Shown piece after piece: positions 61,226 through 64,000 of a stretch of 64,000 bases of DNA. Positions within the stretch are counted from its first letter, which is position 1. Each line of letters starts with the position of its first letter. Position numbers and translations under genes: made by a program. Source of the stretch: JAAYCI01 sp031551695 (GTDB lineage Bacteria; Bacillota; Clostridia; Oscillospirales; Ruminococcaceae). The DNA is taken from positions 1 through 64,000 of the forward strand of contig JAVBNG010000009.1 of assembly GCA_031551695.1 (NCBI GenBank), read 5' to 3'. The notes under the pieces were generated by a model. It had not been told where the DNA came from and ran no database searches. It saw nothing but the letters and a program-made list of their open reading frames with translations.

Positions 61226-62977
61226 TCAGTCCGGCATTTCGCGCACAATGCCGTGCTCCGCGTCCACGCTTATGCGCATGCCGTCCCGCAGTTTGTTCAT
61301 AGCGCCCACGGCCCCCACAATCACCGGCTTTTCCAGCGTCAGGCCCACAATGGCCGCGTGGCTGCCCATGCCGCCCTCTTCCGTAATCACCGCCGCCGCT
61401 TCCTTGATGGCAAACAGCATGTCGTTGGTGGTGTGCCCGGCCACCAGCACGTCCCCGGCGCGGAACTTCGCCTTCAAATCGGCCAAGCTCCCGGCCAGGC
61501 ACGCGCTGCCCACGGCGTTTTTCAACCCCACGCCCGCGCCTGTCACCAGCGCGTCGCCCACCAAATGCGCCTTCATCATATTGGTGGTGCCCGAAATGCC
61601 CACCGGCAACCCCGCCGTAATGATGACCAGGTTCCCGTCCTCCACAAGGCCCGCCTTGGTGGCCGCCGCCACGGAAAGGGCGATCATCTCGTCCGTGTTC
61701 ACCGCATAGGGCATCACAATGGGCGTCACGCCCCAGGACAAGGCCAACTGGCGGCACACGCCGCCGTCCATCACGCAGGCGATGATGGGTGTAGGCGGGC
61801 GGTGGCGGCTCAGCTGCCGCGCCGTTTCGCCGCTGCAGGTAACGGTCAATATGGCCGCCGCGCCCGTGTCGATGGCGGTGTCGCAGGTGGCGTGGGCCAC
61901 AGCGCCGGTCACGGTCATGCGGGCCTCTTCGTCGTGCAGGTGCATGTTAAAATTGCCCGCGTAGGGAATGTCGCTCTCCGTGCGCAGGGCGATGGCCGCC
62001 ATGGTGCGCACGCTCTCGGCCGGGTATTTGCCCGCCGCCGTCTCGCCGCTCAGCATAATGGCCGAGGTGCCGTCGTAAATGGCGTTCGCCACGTCGGTAA
62101 TTTCCGCCCGTGTGGGCCGCGGGTTTTCCATCATGCTCTCCAGCATCTGCGTGGCCGTGATGACGGGCCGCCCGCTGCGGTAGCATTTTTCGATCAGCCG
62201 TTTCTGCAAAATGGGGATTTCCGTAAAATCGATTTCCACGCCCATGTCGCCCCGGGCCACCATAATGCCGTCCGCCACGGCCAAAATCTCGTCGATATTA
62301 TTCACGCCTTCGCGGTTTTCTATCTTGGCAATAATTTTGATGTTCTCGCCGCCATTTTCGCCCAGCAGCTTTTTCAGGTCCAAAATATCCGCCGCGCTGC
62401 GCGTGAAGGACGCCGCCACAAAATCGAAGCCGGTTTCAATGCCGAAAATCAGGTCGGCGCGGTCCGCCTGGCCAATGTAGGGCATACTCAAACGCGCGCC
62501 CGGTACATTCACGCCCTTGTGGTCGCTCACGGGGCCGCCGTTCTCCACCCGGCAAACAATATCTTCGCCCGCCAGGCGGCACACGGTAAGGCCAATCAGC
62601 CCGTCGTCCAGCAAAATGCGGCCGCCTTCGGCCACGTCCTGCCACAGGTTTTTGTAGGTGATGCTTGCCATGGAGGCGCTGCCCATCACTTCCCGCGGCG
62701 TCAGGGTAAACTCTTGCCCCTTTTTCAAGTGCGCCTTGCCGCCCTCAAAGTTCCCCAGGCGAATTTCCGGCCCACGGGTGTCCAGCAGCGCGGCAACAGG
62801 CTTGCCCGCGGCTTCCCGCTCTTTTTGCAGAAGCTTAAAGCGGCCCAAATGCTCGTTGTGGCCGCCGTGGGAAAAGTTGAACCGCGCCACGTCCATCCCG
62901 GCGTCTATCATCTCGCGCAGCACGCCGTCGTGGTCCGTTGCAGGCCCCAGTGTACACACGATTTTCGTCTTGCGCAT
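61226..62977 (-). CDS. pyk: Pyruvate kinase with C-terminal PEP-utiliser domain
   Basis: Converts PEP and ADP to pyruvate and ATP. 583 residues from ATG 62977 (GGAG six bases before; ATG 62983 is too close). Barrel with TKIVCTLGPAT, ARFNFSHG near 33, LDTRGPEIRLG, KIENREGV and the signature MVARGDMGVEI near 245; TATQMLESM near 275. Residues from about 475 add the mobile PEP-synthase-like domain with GGMGSHAAIVG, giving the long form found in Bacillus and Clostridia. The conserved Cys-Thr-Ser-type helix is less clear. Monocistronic with its own promoter and terminator. Confidence 0.96.
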   Translation of the reverse strand: MRKTKIVCTLGPATDHDGVLREMIDAGMDVARFNFSHGGHNEHLGRFKLLQKEREAAGKPVAALLDTRGPEIRLGNFEGGKAHLKKGQEFTLTPREVMGSASMASITYKNLWQDVAEGGRILLDDGLIGLTVCRLAGEDIVCRVENGGPVSDHKGVNVPGARLSMPYIGQADRADLIFGIETGFDFVAASFTRSAADILDLKKLLGENGGENIKIIAKIENREGVNNIDEILAVADGIMVARGDMGVEIDFTEIPILQKRLIEKCYRSGRPVITATQMLESMMENPRPTRAEITDVANAIYDGTSAIMLSGETAAGKYPAESVRTMAAIALRTESDIPYAGNFNMHLHDEEARMTVTGAVAHATCDTAIDTGAAAILTVTCSGETARQLSRHRPPTPIIACVMDGGVCRQLALSWGVTPIVMPYAVNTDEMIALSVAAATKAGLVEDGNLVIITAGLPVGISGTTNMMKAHLVGDALVTGAGVGLKNAVGSACLAGSLADLKAKFRAGDVLVAGHTTNDMLFAIKEAAAVITEEGGMGSHAAIVGLTLEKPVIVGAVGAMNKLRDGMRISVDAEHGIVREMPD

Positions 62978-63020
62978 ACGCATCTCCTTGCGGGCGTTGT
63001 TGTCATTTTTTACAAAGTAA

Positions 63021-63049
63021 TTGTACCATTTTCCGTCGATATCTACAAC
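63021..63049 (-). promoter_or_regulatory. Pyruvate kinase promoter
   Basis: Minus strand TTGTAG (63044-63049), 17-base spacer, TACAAT (63021-63026), 44 bases before pyk. Confidence 0.55.
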
Positions 63050-63169
63050 GCAGTTGGGCTAAAAGAAACAAAAAATTAACAAGCTTTTGCCTGAAGGATG
63101 GCCCCCTGGTGCGCGGCGTGTATTGACGAAGCGTCAGCCGCGGGGCAGGCCGCGTCCCTATTTTCCCAA

Positions 63170-63198
63170 TTTACACTTCCCCGTTTTTCAGGTATACT
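63170..63198 (+). promoter_or_regulatory. Promoter of the clostripain-like gene
   Basis: TTTACA (63170-63175), 17-base spacer, TATACT (63193-63198), 51 bases before the gene. Confidence 0.7.
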
Positions 63199-63248
63199 AC
63201 ATAATTATGTAACACATCGTCATTTCACCGGAAGAGGAACTCTGCCAA

Positions 63249-64000
63249 ATGAAACACGACCTTTTGAAAAAAGCGGCGGCGCTGGCGCTGGGCGCGGCCA
63301 TGGCACTGGCCACGTCCGGCTGCATCCAAATCGTGGACGATGCCGCCGGCTATGGCGGCGGCGAAACCGCCGCTTCTTACACCGAGCCCGCCGCCCCCGC
63401 CAGCCAGGTGCAATACGAAAGCGCCCAGTATACCGTCCTTGTGTACATGAACGGCTCCAACCTGGAAAGCCAGGGCGGCATGGCCACAAAGGACCTGCAG
63501 GAGATGCTTTCTTCCAATTATCCCCGCGGCGCCATCAACGTGGTGGTGCAAACAGGCGGCACCAGGCGGTGGCAAAACAACATTGTGCAGGCCGGTGAAC
63601 TGGGGCGCTACCGCATATCGGAAAACGGCCTGGAAGAAGTGGACCGGCAGCCCTCTGCCAGCATGGGCGACCCTTCCACCCTTGCCGCTTTCATCAACTA
63701 CGGCGTGCAAACTTTCCCGGCCGAAAAATACGGCCTTGTGCTGTGGAACCACGGCGGCGGGTCCGTCGGCGGATACGGCATGGACGAACTGTACAACAGC
63801 GACGGCCTTACGCTGGATGAGCTGGACACAGCCTTCCAAAACTCACGGATGGCAAGCACCAGGTTCGAGTTCCTCGGCTTCGACGCCTGCCTGATGGCGA
63901 ACCTTGAAACGGCCTCCATCGCCAAAAGCTACGCCAATTACCTCATTGCCTCAGAAGAGGTGGAGCCCGGCTACGGCTGGGACTACACCGCCTGGCTAAA
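63249..64000 (+). CDS. Clostripain-family (C11) cysteine protease lipoprotein, 3' end outside window
   Basis: Secreted cysteine peptidase of the clostripain/caspase-like clan. 250 residues visible and open at the window end; start ATG 63249 after AAGAGGA. Basic-hydrophobic signal with Cys25 in ATSGC, a weak lipobox (Thr at -3), so lipid anchoring is likely but not certain. A linker follows to about 60. C11 core: YTVLVYMNGSNLES near 63, catalytic His in LWNHGGG near 163 and catalytic Cys in GFDACLMA near 217. The rest of the domain is outside. Confidence 0.88.
   Translation, partial: MKHDLLKKAAALALGAAMALATSGCIQIVDDAAGYGGGETAASYTEPAAPASQVQYESAQYTVLVYMNGSNLESQGGMATKDLQEMLSSNYPRGAINVVVQTGGTRRWQNNIVQAGELGRYRISENGLEEVDRQPSASMGDPSTLAAFINYGVQTFPAEKYGLVLWNHGGGSVGGYGMDELYNSDGLTLDELDTAFQNSRMASTRFEFLGFDACLMANLETASIAKSYANYLIASEEVEPGYGWDYTAWL

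Noticed and set aside
61253..63079. 608-codon plus-strand open frame
   Set aside because: Exact shadow of pyruvate kinase; same antisense composition.
1..64000. CRISPR arrays, tRNA or rRNA genes, insertion sequences, prophage
   Set aside because: No regularly spaced repeats, cloverleaf genes, transposases or phage genes were seen on reading both strands.

Overview
This window looks like a chromosomal segment of a GC-rich, Gram-positive, probably anaerobic member of the Clostridia (an Oscillospiraceae/Ruminococcaceae-type genome). The evidence is the gene order yggS-sepF-divIVA-ileS-lspA, several Asp23/Gls24-AmaP envelope modules, BMP-type riboside transport, a ThiT thiamine transporter under a TPP riboswitch, a CheV plus FlhB-tail chemotaxis set, strong AGGAGG ribosome sites with frequent TTG/GTG starts, and a clostripain-like C11 protease. 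No rRNA, tRNA, CRISPR array, insertion sequence or prophage was recognised.

Layout. (1) 1-20160, all minus strand: a genome-maintenance and division block, in transcription order uvrB, uvrA, miaB, ylbF-like, mutS, mutL, miaA, an HlyD-like membrane protein, yggS, sepF, divIVA, ileS, lspA. mutL carries an in-frame TAG inside its most conserved N-terminal motif. (2) 20457-22333, plus: class I fumarate hydratase alpha, a 61-residue DnaJ-type zinc-finger protein, and fumarate hydratase beta. The promoter predicted for beta lies inside the terminator hairpin that precedes it. (3) 22474-34690: chemotaxis and signalling. cheA-cheW-cheR-cheB run left from 27102. Divergently, a FliK-like protein, an orphan FlhB C-terminal domain, ComFB, PilZ, a large FtsA-like ATPase, CheV and a degenerate EAL-HDOD protein run right. 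(4) 34861-42156, plus: housekeeping genes glyA, esterase, rarA, sugar symporter, nth, TPP riboswitch-thiT and a cytidylate kinase-like protein. (5) 42715-45143: an Asp23 protein, a GT2-GtrA fusion and a PlsC-like protein, the last two with degraded catalytic motifs. (6) aquaporin and nitroreductase. (7) 47195-53368: a tightly overlapping five-gene carbohydrate operon (GH130, NDP-sugar pyrophosphorylase, GT4, six-hairpin glycosidase-like protein, phosphohexomutase), followed directly by an Asp23-AmaP-DUF2273-Asp23 module and a convergent fourth Asp23 gene. (8) 55960-60745, minus: a BMP lipoprotein with its ATPase and two permeases, split by a large terminator-like stem-loop. (9) pyruvate kinase with a C-terminal PEP-utiliser domain, divergent from a partial clostripain-family lipoprotein at the right edge.

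How the parts fit. The left block joins DNA repair (UvrAB, MutSL), tRNA A37 modification (MiaA/MiaB) and septum placement (SepF, DivIVA) in long overlapping transcription units, so a stop codon in mutL could also reduce miaA expression. The middle block links chemotaxis signalling to c-di-GMP-type readers (PilZ, EAL-HDOD) and to an FtsA-like ATPase. The strongest candidate for a little-described system is the 47195-55174 region: a self-contained pathway that could make an activated hexose, polymerise it and phosphorolyse it, physically joined to envelope-stress Asp23/AmaP proteins. The second candidate is the adjacent pair of apparently inactivated GT2-GtrA and PlsC-like proteins behind another Asp23 gene.
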